This document shows positions 16,842-24,921 of a DNA stretch of 38,009 nucleotides, piece after piece. Below the pieces are notes generated by a model. That model saw only the letters and a list, made by a program, of their open reading frames with translations, was not told where the DNA came from and made no database searches. The DNA comes from an uncultured Thermomicrobiales bacterium (GTDB lineage: Bacteria > Chloroflexota > Chloroflexia > Thermomicrobiales > CADCWN01): assembly GCA_902806415.1 (NCBI GenBank), contig CADCWN010000245.1, positions 1 through 38,009 on the forward strand, in the 5' to 3' direction. Position numbers and translations under genes: made by a program. Position 1 is the first letter of the stretch. Every line of letters begins with the position of its first letter.

Positions 16842-17982
16842 ATGCGCCGGGGCCGATCGTCGCGCTCGCCTTGGCCGCGCGCACGCGACTCGCCAGCAGC
16901 CAGAGACCGCCGGTGACGAGCGCGTGCCCCCCCAGGAGGACCGGCAGTGGGGCGTCGCGCGCGGCGGCGGTGAACTCGCGCACCGTCGGATCGGCAATCA
17001 GGTCGGGGCGCAGGAGATCCGAGGCGAACCGATCGGCGGCGGTGAGTTGCGGGGCGAGTTGGGCGAAGAGCGGGCGGGTGTCGAAGACCATCGCGTCGCC
17101 CAGGCCCGCGAGGATCGCGAAGAAGCGGGTCGGCCCGACTTCTTGCAAGAGGGCCGCCAGGAGGGTGCGCACCTCGCCGCGCGCCTGGCGCCCGCTGGCG
17201 CGCATCCCGCGCTCCTCGATGAAGAGGCGCTTGAGGAACGAGACCTCGCGCTCCACCTTCGCCCAGATGCCGGTGTTGAATCGCCCGGCGACGATCAGCG
17301 TCCGATACGGATCAGCCATGATCCCCTCCACCGCCGTCAGCGCGGAGAAGTTGGGGGCGTGCTCGTCGAGATAGGCGCGCAGGAGGGGCGGCACGTCGTG
17401 CGCGCGCGCCAGCAACGCCAGGTCGGTCGGCGTGTCAATATCCAGGGTGCTGACGAGGGTCTGCTCGGCGGGTACCCGCTCCAGCCCGGCGTCGTGGTGG
17501 AGGCGCCAGGCGAGATCGTTGTCGGTCAGGATCGGCTCGGTCGTGAAGAGCGCGCTCGCGGGACGGAAAGCGACCCAGTCGGAGGAGAGCAGATTGTTCG
17601 CGGCGACCTGTCCGGGTTCATCAACCAACCCCGCGAGGCGACGCAGCCCTTCCAGATCGAGCAGTGGGGCGCTACCGCCGCCGATATAGACGATCGCCAC
17701 CGGATCGAGTTGCCGCACGACCGCCCGCAACTGCTCACCGAAGACGATCGTCTCCCCCGTCGGCACGACGACGAGCGTCGGCGACGACGCCGCCAGCGAC
17801 GCCGCCAGCGCCTCGTCATTGGTGACCAGCGCGAGCCGTCGAAAGCTGTCCGATTGCTCGGCGTCGGCCAGGAGTTGCCGCACCGAGGCTCCTTGCGCCC
17901 CCGCGACAAGCCGCTCCGGCTCGCTCGCTCCGCCACGACCATAGAAGATGATCAGGTCGGGACGCTCGTCCCCGATCGGCAT
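16840..17982 (-). CDS. Unrecognised protein with nucleotidyltransferase-like N-terminal part
   Basis: 380 residues; no family recognised with confidence. The N-terminal ~210 residues resemble GT-A/NTP-transferase folds: DLIIFYGRGG, an alternating strand/helix pattern, YIGGGSAPLL and the closing TLDIDTPTDLALLARAHD, which matches the end of MobA/CofC-type nucleotidyltransferases. The expected Lys/Arg-rich GxG signature loop is not obvious (GGASEPERLVAG instead), so catalysis is doubtful. The C-terminal ~170 residues are helical, with a hydrophobic stretch near the end (PVLLGGHALVTGGLWLLASRV). ATG 17982 is chosen since the longer frame to 18078 runs through a repeat array. It lies between hpf and the glycosyltransferase on one strand. 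Confidence 0.65.
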   Translation of the reverse strand: MPIGDERPDLIIFYGRGGASEPERLVAGAQGASVRQLLADAEQSDSFRRLALVTNDEALAASLAASSPTLVVVPTGETIVFGEQLRAVVRQLDPVAIVYIGGGSAPLLDLEGLRRLAGLVDEPGQVAANNLLSSDWVAFRPASALFTTEPILTDNDLAWRLHHDAGLERVPAEQTLVSTLDIDTPTDLALLARAHDVPPLLRAYLDEHAPNFSALTAVEGIMADPYRTLIVAGRFNTGIWAKVEREVSFLKRLFIEERGMRASGRQARGEVRTLLAALLQEVGPTRFFAILAGLGDAMVFDTRPLFAQLAPQLTAADRFASDLLRPDLIADPTVREFTAAARDAPLPVLLGGHALVTGGLWLLASRVRAAKASATIGPGA

Positions 17983-18001
17983 GCCGCCCCCGTTAGGTGG
18001 G

Positions 18002-18102
18002 GTCGTGAGTCGTGGGTCGTGGGTCGTGAGAAGGTCCGGTGATACCGAGCGCCGATCAATCAGCACTGACTCTCTCACGACTCACGACTCACGACTCACG
18101 AC
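18002..18102. repeat. Inverted pair of GTCGTGA heptanucleotide arrays
   Basis: Left array 18002-18029: GTCGTGA, GTCGTGG, GTCGTGG, GTCGTGA. Right array 18075-18102: four TCACGAC copies, the exact complement of GTCGTGA. They could form a 28-bp stem with a 45-nt loop, between hpf (stop 18109) and the next gene on the minus strand. Confidence 0.85.
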
Positions 18103-18108
18103 TCATCA

Positions 18109-18702
18109 CTATGCCGGCTGGATCAGCCCGTAATCGCCGCGTTTGCGACGGTAGACGACGTTGATCTGGTTCTCTTCGGCGCTGAAGAAGACGAAGAAAC
18201 TATGGCCGAGCAGTTCCAACTGGTCGATCGCCTCACCGCTCGTCATCGGCTTGAGGGCGAAGCGCTTGCGGCGCACGATCTCCTGCCCGACGGATCCTTC
18301 ATCGCTATCAGCGTCATTATCGACAGCGGCATCGAGTTCGGCGAGATCGGTGGCGGCGAGGTCGGGCAAGGCGACGAATGCGGCGACGGACGGGCGCTTG
18401 CTGCGATCGGTGCGCTTGCTATGGTAGCGCCGAATCTGCGAAACCATCGTGTCGATCGCCAGATCGATCGCGCGGCGCGGGTCGGCGTGCTGCTCTTCCG
18501 CGCGCAAGATCGTCTGCCGATGCGCGACTGTCAACTGCGCGGTCGTCCGCTCGCCACCGGTGCGCGGATGCTCATGGTTGAGTTCGAGCTTGGCGTCCGC
18601 GCCGCGACCGATGAATCGGTCGAGCTTGTTCACCCGCCCCTGAATGAACTCGCGCAGATCCTCGTTCACTTTGAGGTCTTTGGCCTTGATCTGCACTTCC
18701 AT
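18109..18702 (-). CDS. hpf: Ribosome hibernation promoting factor, long form
   Basis: 197 residues. The N-terminal HPF/RaiA domain (1-100: MEVQIKAKDLKVNEDLREFI, helix, then KLDRFIGRGADAKLELNHEH) binds the 30S subunit decoding centre. An acidic linker (about 120-140) leads to the C-terminal dimerisation domain (RRKRFALKPMTSGEAIDQLELLG, then HSFFVFF and VVYRRKRGDYGLI), which makes 100S ribosome dimers in the long-form class. ATG 18702 has AGGAGG at an 8-nt spacing; an in-frame GTG lies 9 nt upstream inside that SD. Flanked on both sides by inverted heptanucleotide arrays. Confidence 0.95.
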   Translation of the reverse strand: MEVQIKAKDLKVNEDLREFIQGRVNKLDRFIGRGADAKLELNHEHPRTGGERTTAQLTVAHRQTILRAEEQHADPRRAIDLAIDTMVSQIRRYHSKRTDRSKRPSVAAFVALPDLAATDLAELDAAVDNDADSDEGSVGQEIVRRKRFALKPMTSGEAIDQLELLGHSFFVFFSAEENQINVVYRRKRGDYGLIQPA

Positions 18703-18789
18703 GCTGTCCACCTCCTACCGTGCGCGACCCGGAGGATCCGACATCCCCGCCGGGTAGGGAGAGCATAGCAAAAAGGCGGGCGGAGGGTA

Positions 18790-18878
18790 GTCGTGGGTCG
18801 TGGGTCGTGAGATCGCCTTGGCAGGCTATACGCTCTGCGAACGGACAGCCGCTATCAGACAGTTCCCACGACTCACGA
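18790..18878. repeat. Second inverted pair of GTCGTGG/GTCGTGA arrays
   Basis: 18790-18810 holds GTCGTGG, GTCGTGG, GTCGTGA; 18866-18878 holds the complement CCACGAC TCACGA. Located between the zinc-ribbon gene and hpf, upstream of hpf. Confidence 0.75.
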
Positions 18879-18890
18879 TCCATGACCCCC

Positions 18891-19151
18891 TCAGAGGCCC
18901 AGCACGGCGGTCGCATGGAGCGAGAGATAGCCGCAGTTGGCGCAGATGCGGCTCACGGTCGGCAGGCCAGCACCGTCACCCTCGCCGACGCCGAGCGTCA
19001 GCAGCGAATGGCCGTGGCCGAGTACCCAGGAATTCTCGTGGCAGGCGGGGCACGCGCCGAGCGCCCCGCGCTCCGCCAGGGTATCGGCGATCAGCTGCCG
19101 CTGCTCCGCCGTCAGGGTCGGCTCGGGGATACCGCTCTCTGCGCTCACCAT
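18891..19151 (-). CDS. Small zinc-ribbon protein of unknown function
   Basis: 86 residues. A helical N-terminus (LTAEQRQLIADTLAERG) is followed by a zinc ribbon built of CPACH and CANCGYLSLH (two CxxC pairs about 35 residues apart). The segment between, WVLGHGHSLLTLGVGEGDG, is strand-like. Such proteins are widespread uncharacterised ribbons, sometimes annotated as nucleotide-binding, without evidence. ATG 19151 is preceded by GGGAG. It is the first gene of the minus-strand run that includes hpf, separated from it by a repeat pair. Confidence 0.7.
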   Translation of the reverse strand: MVSAESGIPEPTLTAEQRQLIADTLAERGALGACPACHENSWVLGHGHSLLTLGVGEGDGAGLPTVSRICANCGYLSLHATAVLGL

Positions 19152-19268
19152 CGCTCCCAATCACTCCGCGCCGCCAGCGCGGCACCGCCGGGGCATCATC
19201 ACGCCCCGACGGTGAAGGTTCCCAGATCGCCGCGCGCGGCGCAACCGCATCCGCGTGCGTGTCGCCGA

Positions 19269-20216
19269 TTAGCGTGGGGTGGGTAGGGGCGGGGGGCAAT
19301 GGCGGCGTAGGTAGTCCGCCGACCAGGCCGCTGCGGCGAGACCGGGGCGCAGCGGGTCCTCATTCTCAATGTCGATCGCTCCACTGTAGCCGATCTCCTC
19401 CAGGGTCGAGGTGATCGCCATCCAGTCAATCGCCCCGCAGCCCGGCAAGCGATAGCGCCACCACCCGTGCCCGAAAATCCCCTGCCGCGCCAAGCGATCG
19501 GGCAGGATCTCGGCATCCTTACCATCGAAGTGGTAGATCCGCGCGGCGTATTTCCTGATGACGCCCGGAATGTCGGGGATGTGCAACCAGACGAGGTGCG
19601 AGGGATCGAAGCTGAGGCCGAGCGCGGGCGAGGGGACGGCGTCAAACATCAGATCCCACAACTCCGGCGCGTGCGCCAGGTTCCCCTCACCGCCGCCACG
19701 CCCCGCCGTCTCGAACGCGATCCGCACGCCGCGCTCCCCGGCGTAGTCGGCCAGGGGGGTGTAGACCTCGCGGAAGATCGCCAGGTTCTCGCCGACCCGG
19801 CTGGTGGGGTGGCCGTCGCCGACGCCGGGCAGCCCCCAGAAGTGCATCCCGTGGGCCGAGCCGGTGAAGGTGACCAGCGTGTCGACCCCGAGCGCGGCGC
19901 AGGCGTCGAGCGTCAGGCGGAACTCGGCGATCCGCGCCGCCCGCAGCGCCAAATCGGCGGTCAGCAGATTCACCATTGGCGCGAGGGCCGAGATCGCGAT
20001 CCCGTGTCGGGCGGCCAACTCCCTCGTCTCACCGCCACCGTCGCGGACGATCGCGCGCAGATCGAGATGGCCGGGGAAGGAGGCCCCGCCGATCGGCTGG
20101 TAGCCCGGCCCGACATTGACCTCGATCGTGTCGAAGCCATACCCGGCCAGCGCGCCCAGCAACTCCGGGAACGGTGTCGGCTCGATCCCCACCAGCGACG
20201 AGATCCCCAGCTTCAT
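19269..20216 (-). CDS. Sugar phosphate isomerase/epimerase, xylose-isomerase-like TIM barrel
   Basis: 315 residues of the AP_endonuc_2/xylose isomerase-like family. MKLGISSLVGIEPTPFPELL opens strand 1; metal-site segments are seen as IAFETAGRG (Glu), LSFDPSHLVW (Asp, His) and IDIENEDPL (Glu), with YHFDGKD between, so a divalent-metal isomerase is likely. The substrate is a sugar or inositol derivative, not deducible. ATG 20216 follows AAGGAAG; longer reading back to 20399 crosses its promoter. It is divergent from a Gfo/Idh oxidoreductase with back-to-back promoters, a pairing common in sugar/inositol catabolism. Confidence 0.88.
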   Translation of the reverse strand: MKLGISSLVGIEPTPFPELLGALAGYGFDTIEVNVGPGYQPIGGASFPGHLDLRAIVRDGGGETRELAARHGIAISALAPMVNLLTADLALRAARIAEFRLTLDACAALGVDTLVTFTGSAHGMHFWGLPGVGDGHPTSRVGENLAIFREVYTPLADYAGERGVRIAFETAGRGGGEGNLAHAPELWDLMFDAVPSPALGLSFDPSHLVWLHIPDIPGVIRKYAARIYHFDGKDAEILPDRLARQGIFGHGWWRYRLPGCGAIDWMAITSTLEEIGYSGAIDIENEDPLRPGLAAAAWSADYLRRHCPPPLPTPR

Positions 20217-20328
20217 CCGCTTCCTTTCCACCCCACCAGCGGGCACCGAGCGCGGCACATCCGCCGTTCGCGCCTGGGATGCCCACGCCCCGCCCGCCGG
20301 GATCAACACGACACAGATGCTGCACGGC

Positions 20329-20357
20329 ATGGTACGCAGGGGCGCTCGGCCTGTCAA
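20329..20357 (-). promoter_or_regulatory. Promoter of the isomerase gene
   Basis: On the minus strand TTGACA (20357-20352), 17-bp spacer, TACCAT (20334-20329). Start near 20322, giving a leader of about 100 nt. Confidence 0.7.
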
Positions 20358-20392
20358 AAAAACGACGTTTGCTATCCGGTCAGCGGGGTTGT

Positions 20393-20421
20393 TTGACACC
20401 CGCAGCGCCCCGGCATACAGT
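20393..20421 (+). promoter_or_regulatory. Promoter of the Gfo/Idh oxidoreductase gene
   Basis: TTGACA (20393-20398), 17-bp spacer, TACAGT (20416-20421). The -35 box and its neighbours form an inverted repeat with the opposing promoter: TGTCAAAAAAAC at 20352 against GTTGTTTGACA ending 20398. Confidence 0.8.
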
Positions 20422-20480
20422 GCGCGCGCGATAGATGCGCGCGATGCTGCTCACGATTCGGTGTGCTCACGAGGATAGGG

Positions 20481-21560
20481 ATGATGGAACGGAAGGTACG
20501 GGCCGGGATCATCGGCTGCGGCGGGATCGCCAAGACGCACGCGGCGGCGCTGGCGGGGTTGCCGGAGGCCACCTTCGCGGCCTGCTGCGATGTCGATGAG
20601 GCGCGCGCGCGCGCGCTGGCCGAGCAGTATGATGTGCCGCACGTCTTCACCGATGTCGGGGAGTTGCTCCGCAGCGACACCGTTGACATGGTGACGATCT
20701 GCACCCCCCACCCGAGCCACGCCGGGTTGGTGATCGCCGCCGCCGAGGCCGGCGTCCACGTCCTCTGCGAGAAGCCGCTGACGATCGATCTCGGCGAGGC
20801 CGACCGGATGGTCGAGGCGGCGGAGCGGGCGGGGATCAAGTTCGGCGGGATCTTCCAGCGCCGGTTCTGGCCCGCCGCGCAGCGAATCCACCGCGCCGTC
20901 GAGGCGGGCGAGTTAGGGCGCATGACCCTGGCCGAGTGCCAGGTGCGGATCTGGCGACCGCGCGAGTATTTCGCGCGCGACGCCTGGCGCGGGAAGTGGA
21001 CGACCGAGGGCGGCGGGGCGTTGATGAACCAGGCGGTCCATGCGATCGACCTCTTCCAGTGGTACATGGGGCCGATTACCGAGATTTTCGGGCGCTACGC
21101 CACGCTGCTTCATGGCGACTACATCGACGTGGAGGATACGGTCGTCGCCACGGTCGTCTTCGCCAACGGCGCGCTCGGGATCATCGAGGCGGCGACGACC
21201 GTCAAGCCGGATCTCGGCTTCAAGGTCGCCGTCCACGGTACCAGCAACGCGATGGTGAGCGTCTGGGAGCAGCCGGAGGGCGTGGCCGGGGTGAACGATC
21301 TCTGGACGATCGCCGGGCAGGAGGAGCATATCGACGTCTTCGCGGATGGGCGCGAGAAGGAGCCGGGCTTCCCCGAATTCCACCGGCTCCAGATCGCCGA
21401 CTTCGTGCGCGCGGTCCAGGAAGACCGCGAACCGGCGGTGACCGGCGCGGAGGCGCGCAAGGCGTTGGAGATTATCCTGGCGATCTACCACTCCTCGCGC
21501 ACGGGCCTCCCGGTGCGCTTCCCGCTGGACCGCGCCGCCCTGGTCGCCGCGCAAGCTTAG
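20481..21560 (+). CDS. Gfo/Idh/MocA-family NAD(P)-dependent oxidoreductase
   Basis: 359 residues. N-terminal Rossmann domain: AGIIGCGGIAKTHAAALAG (GxGxxA type), DVDEARARALAEQY, then the diagnostic EKP motif (VLCEKPLTID) whose Lys acts in catalysis. The C-terminal domain has the family helix GGGALMNQAVHAIDLFQW, in which Asp and His of the active site fall. Substrate unknown; family members oxidise sugars, inositols or scyllo-inosose. ATG 20481 has GAGG 6 nt upstream. Divergent from the isomerase gene with shared control region, so the two probably act in one pathway. It ends in a 17-bp perfect hairpin. Confidence 0.9.
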   Translation: MMERKVRAGIIGCGGIAKTHAAALAGLPEATFAACCDVDEARARALAEQYDVPHVFTDVGELLRSDTVDMVTICTPHPSHAGLVIAAAEAGVHVLCEKPLTIDLGEADRMVEAAERAGIKFGGIFQRRFWPAAQRIHRAVEAGELGRMTLAECQVRIWRPREYFARDAWRGKWTTEGGGALMNQAVHAIDLFQWYMGPITEIFGRYATLLHGDYIDVEDTVVATVVFANGALGIIEAATTVKPDLGFKVAVHGTSNAMVSVWEQPEGVAGVNDLWTIAGQEEHIDVFADGREKEPGFPEFHRLQIADFVRAVQEDREPAVTGAEARKALEIILAIYHSSRTGLPVRFPLDRAALVAAQA

Positions 21561-21636
21561 CCCTGCCCCTGCTACGAGGTGGTACTGTTGACCACAGCTG
21601 GCAATCGATAGCGACCGACACCCGAGTTGTCGAGGC

Positions 21637-21677
21637 GCGAACGCCCCCGCTGCCAGGGTTGCAGCGGGGGCGTTCGC
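21637..21677 (+). terminator. Perfect 17-bp hairpin after the oxidoreductase
   Basis: Arms 21637-21653 and 21661-21677 are exact complements (GCGAACGCCCCCGCTGC) with a 7-nt loop; no T run. Confidence 0.75.
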
Positions 21678-21744
21678 ATACCGGGACATCCCCGCATTTG
21701 TGCGTCCCGAACAAAAGTCATGCCATTACTGGTGCATTGGGCCA

Positions 21745-21773
21745 TTGCACGCCCTGTCCCCAGCGCGTACAGT
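21745..21773 (+). promoter_or_regulatory. Promoter of the small gene at 21838
   Basis: TTGCAC (21745-21750), 17-bp spacer, TACAGT (21768-21773), then a ~58-nt A/T-richer leader ending in AAGGAG. Confidence 0.65.
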
Positions 21774-21837
21774 AGTGATGGTAAGTTTGTGTGTTCGGCA
21801 CACTTGCCTATGAGACGAGAATACGAAGGAGATGATA

Positions 21838-22086
21838 ATGGCACACTGGTGCATTCCAGTCGATCTACTCGTGGAAGCCGAGACACCCGCCGAAGCGCAG
21901 GCGTGGGCAGACCGACACCTCGCCCGCCTCGCCACCGCGCCGGAGCAATCGGGTGACGTGACCGAACAGAAGGCGCGGTATCGGGTCGGCGCGGCGACGC
22001 GCGCGGCCGCCCCGCCCCGCCAACTCAAACCACGGCGGAGTATCCTCGACCCGCGCGGCCCAATCCCCAGCAAGCGATCTGCGTAA
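21838..22086 (+). CDS. Small protein of unknown function
   Basis: 82 residues, not recognised. The N-terminal half (MAHWCIPVDLLVEAETPAEA, then AWADRHLARL) looks like a strand followed by a helix, as in small ferredoxin-like domains; the C-terminal half is Arg/Pro-rich and probably disordered. A strong AAGGAG lies 6 nt before ATG 21838, and a good promoter sits upstream, so expression is likely. Monocistronic, between a terminator hairpin and the dus gene. Confidence 0.65.
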   Translation: MAHWCIPVDLLVEAETPAEAQAWADRHLARLATAPEQSGDVTEQKARYRVGAATRAAAPPRQLKPRRSILDPRGPIPSKRSA

Positions 22087-22246
22087 GCCGCCAGGTGTGG
22101 CCGTTGGGGTACGCACGCCCCGAGCCAAATGCGCCATGCTGATGCGCAGTTACTCTGCCCACCCGCGAGCACCGGCGGCACGGTCCTGAGTTCGGTTGCC
22201 TATCCCAGTATCGGTCGCGCGCTACCGCAGAGAATCGGCGATGCGG

Positions 22247-22252
22247 TACACT
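22247..22252 (+). promoter_or_regulatory. Extended -10 box 7 nt before the dus start (leaderless transcript)
   Basis: TACACT at 22247-22252, with the predicted start base at A22259, the first base of the ATG. No SD precedes the ATG, and the -35 position (TACCGC or ACCGCA) is weak. Confidence 0.5.
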
Positions 22253-22258
22253 CCCCGT

Positions 22259-23257
22259 ATGATGAATATTTGGCGCACGCTACCGAAACCGATCTTCGCC
22301 CTCGCACCGATGGAAGACGTGACCGACACGGTCTTCCGGCAGATCGTGGCGAAGACCGGCGCGCCCGATCTCTTCTTCACTGAATTTGTCCGCGTCGATG
22401 GGCTGGTGACGCGCGGACGCCACGCCGCCGCCCGGCGCTTCGTCCACACCGAGGTCGAACAACCGCTGATCGCCCAGATCTGGGGCTCGGAGCCGCGGAA
22501 CTTCTACACGATCGCGCGCGAATTGGCGGAGGGGGTGTTCGGGCCGTTCGTCGGCATCGACCTGAATATGGGCTGCCCCGAGCGCAAGGTCGTCAAGCGC
22601 GGCTCCTGCGCCGGGCTGATCAATCACCCGGACCGGGCGATCGAGATCATCCGCGCCACCAAAGAGGGGGCGGGCGACCTCCCCGTCTCCGTCAAGACGC
22701 GCTGCGGCACCGATAGCTGGGTGACCGAATGGTGGGCCGAGACCCTCCTCAACCAGGATCTCGCCGCCCTCACCATCCACGGGCGGATCGCGGCCGAGAA
22801 GTCGCACTTCCCGGCGCGCTGGGAGGAGATCACGAAAGTCGTGGCGGTGCGCGATCGGCTCGGCAAGGAGACGCCGATCATCGGGAATGGCGACGTCAGC
22901 AGCTACCGGGATGGCCTGGAGAAAGTCGCTCGCTACGGCGTCGATGGCGTCATGGTCGGGCGCGGCATCTTCCGCAACCTCTGGTTCTTCGACCCGACGA
23001 TCGATCCCGCGACAATCTCGCTCCACGAGCGGATCGGCCTCCTGATGGCGCACATTCAAGGTTTCCAAGAGAACTGGACGGGGCAGAAGAACTTCGAGGC
23101 ACTGAAGAAGTTTTACAAAGCCTACTTTTTCGATGTGGAGAATATGGCGAACCTCCAGCGCAGCCTCATGCTCTTACATACGCCCGAAGAGACGCTAGCC
23201 CGCCTCGCCATCGCGCTCGAAGAAAGCAAGAGCCAGTCGGTAATCGGCAGCCGGTAG
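22259..23257 (+). CDS. dus: tRNA-dihydrouridine synthase
   Basis: 332 residues. FMN-dependent TIM-barrel enzyme reducing uridine to dihydrouridine in tRNA D loops. LAPMEDVTDTVFRQI opens the barrel; the FMN/active site region reads IDLNMGCPERKVVKRGSC (catalytic-type Cys106, with Cys117 in GSC), followed by VSVKTRCG and TIHGR, and the phosphate-binding IIGNGDV and GVMVGRGIF. A C-terminal helical tRNA-binding domain follows. It could be the DusB or DusC type; the subtype is not assigned. ATG 22259 is preferred over 22196 or 22241 because a TACACT box sits exactly one promoter distance upstream and no SD is visible. Confidence 0.93.
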   Translation: MMNIWRTLPKPIFALAPMEDVTDTVFRQIVAKTGAPDLFFTEFVRVDGLVTRGRHAAARRFVHTEVEQPLIAQIWGSEPRNFYTIARELAEGVFGPFVGIDLNMGCPERKVVKRGSCAGLINHPDRAIEIIRATKEGAGDLPVSVKTRCGTDSWVTEWWAETLLNQDLAALTIHGRIAAEKSHFPARWEEITKVVAVRDRLGKETPIIGNGDVSSYRDGLEKVARYGVDGVMVGRGIFRNLWFFDPTIDPATISLHERIGLLMAHIQGFQENWTGQKNFEALKKFYKAYFFDVENMANLQRSLMLLHTPEETLARLAIALEESKSQSVIGSR

Positions 23258-23303
23258 TAGAGGCCCGCCCGCCAGCGTAGTGCTTAACAGTACCGCTCAG
23301 TCA

Positions 23304-23330
23304 CGACTACTGACTACCGACTACCGACTA
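23304..23330. repeat. Heptanucleotide array (CGACTAC)3.9
   Basis: CGACTAC, TGACTAC, CGACTAC, CGACTA at 23304-23330, between the convergent ends of dus and the DUF983 gene, overlapping the latter's stop. Confidence 0.75.
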
Positions 23331-23738
23331 ATTCAAGTGGCTCCGCCGGGCGCGATCCCCACGTTCAGCCGGGCGCGCCCAGAGGTCGAGGGCGAGCCAG
23401 AGGGTGCGCGAGAACGGGAAGAAGAGGATCGGCATCGCCACGGCGGCGACAATCGCGGCGTACTGCACGACGGTCCAGGGGATGTCCGGCAGCGTGAAGA
23501 GGATCAGCACGACGATCAGCAACACGGCGACGAACTCCGCGACGACAAAGTTGATCGTGTACGCGCCGAGCCAATAGTCCGACGATTCGCCGCGATTGAG
23601 GACGAGCTGGCAGGTCGGGCAGCGGCGCTGCATCGAGAACCAGCCGCGAATGATGCCGCGCCCCCCGCAGCGCGGACAGCGTAGCAAAGCACCCCGCCCC
23701 AGCGAGCGCCAGAGATTGCGCCTCGTTACGGTCCGCAT
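23328..23738 (-). CDS. DUF983-family membrane protein
   Basis: 136 residues. A zinc-ribbon-like N-terminus (LLRCPRCGGRGIIRGWFSM, then RRCPTCQLVLNRG) with two CxxC pairs is followed by the conserved YWLGAYTINF segment and two transmembrane helices (about 65-85 and 90-112). This is the DUF983 pattern; in alpha-proteobacteria a relative lies in cytochrome oxidase gene clusters, but here no such neighbours exist. ATG 23738 follows GGAGGAGGGG. Its stop overlaps a heptanucleotide array. Confidence 0.85.
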   Translation of the reverse strand: MRTVTRRNLWRSLGRGALLRCPRCGGRGIIRGWFSMQRRCPTCQLVLNRGESSDYWLGAYTINFVVAEFVAVLLIVVLILFTLPDIPWTVVQYAAIVAAVAMPILFFPFSRTLWLALDLWARPAERGDRARRSHLN

Positions 23739-24018
23739 CAGTTCCCCTCCTCCCGGCGCACCCCGCCAGCGCTTCGCCCGGCGCGATGATCGCACCAGCG
23801 CACATTGTTGAGGATGCGACCCCGGCCCCGCCACCTGCGTGCGCCCCCTCCCGATTCCAGGAGAGGATGGGACGAACGCTACAGTCGATCGCGAAACGTA
23901 GCACAGGGGCAATACTTCTCACGGCAACGGCACCCAACACCGGGGAGACTATCGGCGCTGCGCCGCATATTGCGTCTGTGCAAGCCGCATACCCTCGCCC
24001 ACGGCTGCGGCATCCCGC
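23739..24018. other. Intergenic stretch without a supported gene
   Basis: No ORF here shows homology I recognise. It directly precedes the transposase fragment and may be decayed mobile-element DNA, but nothing definite can be read. Confidence 0.4.
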
Positions 24019-24183
24019 GTCCGGGCGCACCAGCACTACGCGGGGGCGCGAGGAAAGGGGGGGACGGCGACGACCATCGGGCGCAGCCGGGGCGGGCTGA
24101 GCACGAAGATCCACGCCACCGTGGACGCGTTGGGCAACTCAAGTGGCGTCCACCTCGCCGCCTCGGCCATCCTCCTCAACTGA
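24019..24183 (+). mobile_element. Fragment of an IS5-family transposase gene
   Basis: One frame reads VRAHQHYAGARGKGG, then IGRSRGGLSTKIHATVDALGN, a clear match to the central part of IS5/IS1031-type DDE transposases (RAHQHAAGARK...GRSRGGLSTKIHA). It then loses similarity (SSGVHLAAS) and stops at TGA 24181-24183. No N-terminal part, no DDE C-terminus and no terminal inverted repeats are visible. The fragment covers about 40 recognisable residues, so it is a dead remnant. Confidence 0.8.
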
Positions 24184-24346
24184 CGATACGCCCTAGCCGA
24201 AGTGGGCGAGGGGGCGCTGGACACGATCCCCTTTCGCACGGCATGTCGTGTATCTATCCTACCCGACGGCATTGGCCACCAGCGGCTACCATCTTCGATA
24301 CCGGCGGCGATGCTGAGGTCGTCGCGATTCTGCTCTCCGACCCACC

Positions 24347-24375
24347 TTTCACCCCCGCCCGAAACGCGGTATCCT
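24347..24375 (+). promoter_or_regulatory. Promoter of the universal stress gene
   Basis: TTTCAC (24347-24352), 17-bp spacer, TATCCT (24370-24375); start near 24382, 45 nt before the ATG. Confidence 0.5.
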
Positions 24376-24426
24376 CAACTCGCGCCGCCGCGAGTGCGGT
24401 CGCGTCGAGCGAGGGGAGAGTCGAGC

Positions 24427-24921
24427 ATGTTCACGCGCATCCTGGTCGCCGTCGATTCGGATGAGATCGCCGAGGCGGTCGTCGCCACCGCCGCCGGGCT
24501 GGCGCAGCCGCTGGGGGCGCAGATCGCGCTCTTGCACGTCGTCGATTCCGCTGCGGCGATCACGCCACTCGCCGCCGCCGCTGAGCCTGCGGGATTGGGG
24601 GTGCCGACCCTCGGCGGCGCGGCCAATATGCAGGTGACCGAGCAGGTGCTGGAAGAGCAGCAGCAGGTTGGCGAAACGTTCGTTGAGGGGCTCGTCGATC
24701 GGCTCCCCGCTGGCATCGCCGCCGAGGTGCTGCTGCGCGAGGGCGCGCCCGCCGCGACGATCGTCGCTGCCGCCAAAGAGTGGCACGCGGCGCTGATCGT
24801 CATCGGCACCCACGGGCGCGGCGGCATGGAGCGCCTGGTCGTCGGCAGCACGGCGGAAGCGGTGCTGCGCGCAGCCGCCTGTCCGGTCCTGACAATTCGC
24901 GCCGGGGTACAGCCTATCTGA
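24427..24921 (+). CDS. Universal stress protein, UspA family
   Basis: 164 residues of one Usp domain: MFTRILVAVDSDEIAEAVVA with Asp10, and the ATP-binding signature GTHGRGGMERLVVGST at 127-142 (G-x2-G-x9-GS/T), so an ATP-binding type. A longer, Ala-rich insert (41-75) between beta2 and alpha2 is seen. Usp proteins are cytosolic stress-response dimers; specific role unknown. GGGGAGAG precedes ATG 24427. It lies downstream of an IS scrap and tail-to-tail with a decayed gene on the other strand. Confidence 0.93.
   Translation: MFTRILVAVDSDEIAEAVVATAAGLAQPLGAQIALLHVVDSAAAITPLAAAAEPAGLGVPTLGGAANMQVTEQVLEEQQQVGETFVEGLVDRLPAGIAAEVLLREGAPAATIVAAAKEWHAALIVIGTHGRGGMERLVVGSTAEAVLRAAACPVLTIRAGVQPI

Noticed and set aside
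18002..18102. CRISPR array
   Set aside because: Units are 7 bp without spacers; no cas genes in the window.
23739..24018. More transposase sequence upstream of the IS fragment
   Set aside because: No frame shows the expected DST/TIV motif before RAHQ.
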